Below, one piece after another: positions 4,520-5,715 of a DNA stretch of 5,715 bases. Where the stretch lies: assembly GCA_003229915.1 (NCBI GenBank), contig QIGA01000275.1, positions 1 through 5,715 of the forward strand. Reading direction: 5' to 3'. This DNA is from Chloroflexota bacterium. GTDB lineage: Bacteria; Chloroflexota; Dehalococcoidia; SZUA-161. The position numbers were made by a program, and so were the translations under genes. Every line of letters begins with the position of its first letter. Positions within the stretch are counted from its first letter, which is position 1. Under the pieces are notes generated by a model. That model saw only the letters and a program-made list of their open reading frames with translations. It was not told the DNA's origin and searched no databases.

Positions 4520-5463
4520 TGGGGCACCTTGATTATCTCGCCATTTGTGACCACCACAGCATAGGCGTGTCGAAATTCGTCATACCTGTCGATCAGGGCA
4601 TTTGCAGCGCTTTTTACCCCGGCCTCGTCTGTGCCCGACACCATCCAGACCACGTTCTCGGAAACCCCGATGCCACTGGGATTCCACGGGTTTTGAGTCG
4701 CCTGGACTACGCCACTTCCAGCGCCATACTCAGCAGCTATCTCACCTTTCGAGTTGTAGACCACCATTGCGCCGTCCTTGAAATGGACAAAGAAGCCCAG
4801 CCTGTTCCAGGCCCGATTCAACTCCGCTATCAGGCTGTAATTCATGGTGCCAATGAGGACTAAGTTAGAATGTTGCTTGTCGCTTTCCCTGAGATCAAGG
4901 GTGCTTTTGATGGAAACATCAGCTACACCAAGCCTCTTCAGACTGCCCTCCAAGTCCTGTGCAACACCCATCATGCCAGCTTCGTGAACGATCAGCGTGG
5001 GCCGAACCTGCCCTCCATAACCATGCGCTAAGGGTTCTGGGAAGTCACCCATGATTGCTGGAATGAACATGCGGAAGCTCCAATCATGGAAATCCCAGCG
5101 CTGGATATCGCCATCACGCAGGGTGTAGGCAAGCGCCCCCCCATTGGCCATGATGCCATTGACACTGATGAACCAGTCCCCTTTGTCATCCCCAGAGCGA
5201 ACGCCATTTATGGCACTAACGAACCCTCCACCATACGCTGTCTCCACCTCCGTCACCTGCTTCAGCGCCGCCATAGCTGAGGTTCCTGGCGGTACCTTCA
5301 GCGTCTCATCGGACATGATCTCCCCACCAAAGTCCCGCGTCACTACAACCCTGACAGTTATATCCCCGCCCGTTTTCCCCAGTGTCTCAGCAGAGCAGCC
5401 GCTCAAGGCAAGAGCGTATAGAAGCAACAGTATCCCTGGAACCAGCAGTCTACTGTGCTTCAT
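4516..5463 (-). CDS. DUF4430 (transcobalamin-like) lipoprotein, likely substrate-capture partner of the ECF transporter
   Basis: This is a 315-residue exported lipoprotein. Residues 1-22 form a signal peptide (basic MKHSR, then a Leu-rich core) ending in lipobox LSGC with lipidated Cys23. Residues about 34-126 fit the DUF4430 domain, related to the C-terminal domain of transcobalamin and intrinsic factor: beta-rich, with VPPGTSAMAAL (57-67), GGFVSAINGV (79-88), GDWFISVNG (95-103) and a final GD.QRWDFHDW (118-128). Residues about 129-315 form a second region I cannot assign; NLVLIGT (200-206) and WMVSGTDEAGVKSA (273-286) suggest a repeated alpha/beta fold. The ATG at 5463 is preferred over an upstream TTG at 5514 because the signal peptide begins here and GAGGG lies just upstream. 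The stop overlaps the ecfT start. Corrinoid binding is inferred from the domain and context. Confidence 0.82.
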   Translation of the reverse strand: MKHSRLLVPGILLLLYALALSGCSAETLGKTGGDITVRVVVTRDFGGEIMSDETLKVPPGTSAMAALKQVTEVETAYGGGFVSAINGVRSGDDKGDWFISVNGIMANGGALAYTLRDGDIQRWDFHDWSFRMFIPAIMGDFPEPLAHGYGGQVRPTLIVHEAGMMGVAQDLEGSLKRLGVADVSIKSTLDLRESDKQHSNLVLIGTMNYSLIAELNRAWNRLGFFVHFKDGAMVVYNSKGEIAAEYGAGSGVVQATQNPWNPSGIGVSENVVWMVSGTDEAGVKSAANALIDRYDEFRHAYAVVVTNGEIIKVPQ

Positions 5464-5491
5464 ATCGCCCTCGTCCCACCACTTCAGCCCT

Positions 5492-5715
5492 TTACCTCCT
5501 CTTAAGCACCGCAAAACCCACCAGGACTATGACTAACACCCCGCCGATTGCTCCCCCAATGACGCCCCAAGGCAATGTCGGGGCAGGGTCCGTCGATGCC
5601 GGGGTCGGTGTTGGTACAGGCGTAGCCGTTGGCACCGGTGTAGGCGTAGGCGTTGGCGCAGCCGCCGGCACAGGTGTAGGTGTAAGCGTTGGCGCAACCA
5701 CCGGCACAGATGTTG
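5492..5715 (-). CDS. C-terminal end of a Thr/Pro-rich, membrane-anchored surface protein (partial)
   Basis: Only the last 73 residues are inside the window; the frame stays open to base 5715, so the true start is upstream and the GTG at 5707 is probably internal. The visible part is a Pro/Thr/Ala/Val-rich stalk made of 12-residue repeats (VPVVAPTLTPTP, VPAAAPTPTPTP, VPTATPVPTPTP), followed by a hydrophobic helix (WGVIGGAIGGVLVIVLVGFAVL) and a terminal KRR. This is the architecture of an extracellular domain held away from the membrane by an extended stalk, with the basic end stopping transfer. Being 28 bp upstream of the lipoprotein start, it is probably in the same operon. Its missing N-terminal part may be another DUF4430 or ligand-binding domain, but this cannot be seen. 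Confidence 0.8.
   Translation of the reverse strand, partial: TSVPVVAPTLTPTPVPAAAPTPTPTPVPTATPVPTPTPASTDPAPTLPWGVIGGAIGGVLVIVLVGFAVLKRR
5601..5708. repeat. 36-bp imperfect tandem repeat encoding the Thr/Pro stalk
   Basis: Three 36-bp units (5601-5636, 5637-5672, 5673-5708) encode 12-residue repeats. The last two differ at four bases, and the first is more diverged. Most differences are third-base or conservative, so the array is under protein-level constraint. Such arrays expand and contract by slippage, and it may continue past the window. Confidence 0.75.

Noticed and set aside
5464..5514. Upstream TTG start for the lipoprotein, adding 17 residues
   Set aside because: The extension overlaps the end of the upstream gene and would place charged and Trp residues before a complete signal peptide with its own ribosome-binding site.

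Overview
The window looks like a piece of a bacterial chromosome or metagenomic contig. Every credible gene lies on the minus strand. The likely source is an anaerobic, corrinoid-using bacterium, perhaps a Chloroflexota/Dehalococcoidia-like lineage. That guess rests on a Thr/Pro-rich membrane-anchored surface protein, an ECF transporter encoded beside a DUF4430 lipoprotein, frequent GTG/TTG starts and a selenocysteine tRNA. No marker gene settles the taxonomy.

Low-coordinate end (1-280): a complete selenocysteine tRNA gene (selC, 103-199, anticodon TCA) has its own plausible promoter at 219-247. Just past its 3' end is the orphan 3' end of another tRNA (48-75: T arm, 3' acceptor strand and CCA, with no 5' part). 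It lies between two copies of a near-identical 20-bp direct repeat, which suggests a recombination or integration scar. Next come a small two-helix membrane protein of unknown function (281-598) and a 422-bp gene-free stretch (599-1020). That stretch holds a probable promoter for the small protein and a promoter-like site overlapped by nested inverted repeats.

Main block (1021-5715), read from high to low coordinates, is one tightly packed operon. In order it encodes: the C-terminus of a Thr/Pro-rich, membrane-anchored surface protein (cut by the window edge); a lipoprotein with a transcobalamin-like DUF4430 domain; the EcfT transmembrane coupling protein; a fused double ATPase EcfA-EcfA'; and the substrate-binding membrane S component. 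Together these make a complete energy-coupling-factor (ECF) importer plus an extracytoplasmic protein that may capture substrate. The DUF4430 link makes cobalamin or another corrinoid the leading substrate guess, but the sequence does not prove it. The promoter, and any riboswitch, must lie beyond base 5715.

The most unusual spot is the ecfA/ecfS junction (1774-1944). A 131-bp segment carries three 26-bp REP-like units, each a GTAG tetranucleotide followed by a 9-bp perfect stem with a TCCT loop, arranged minus, plus, minus. The middle unit differs from the outer two by paired compensatory changes. A 20-bp sequence (19/20 identical) flanks the segment as a direct repeat. One copy holds the ecfA stop codon and the other the ecfS start codon, so the insertion seems to have split an original stop/start overlap and duplicated the junction without breaking either gene.
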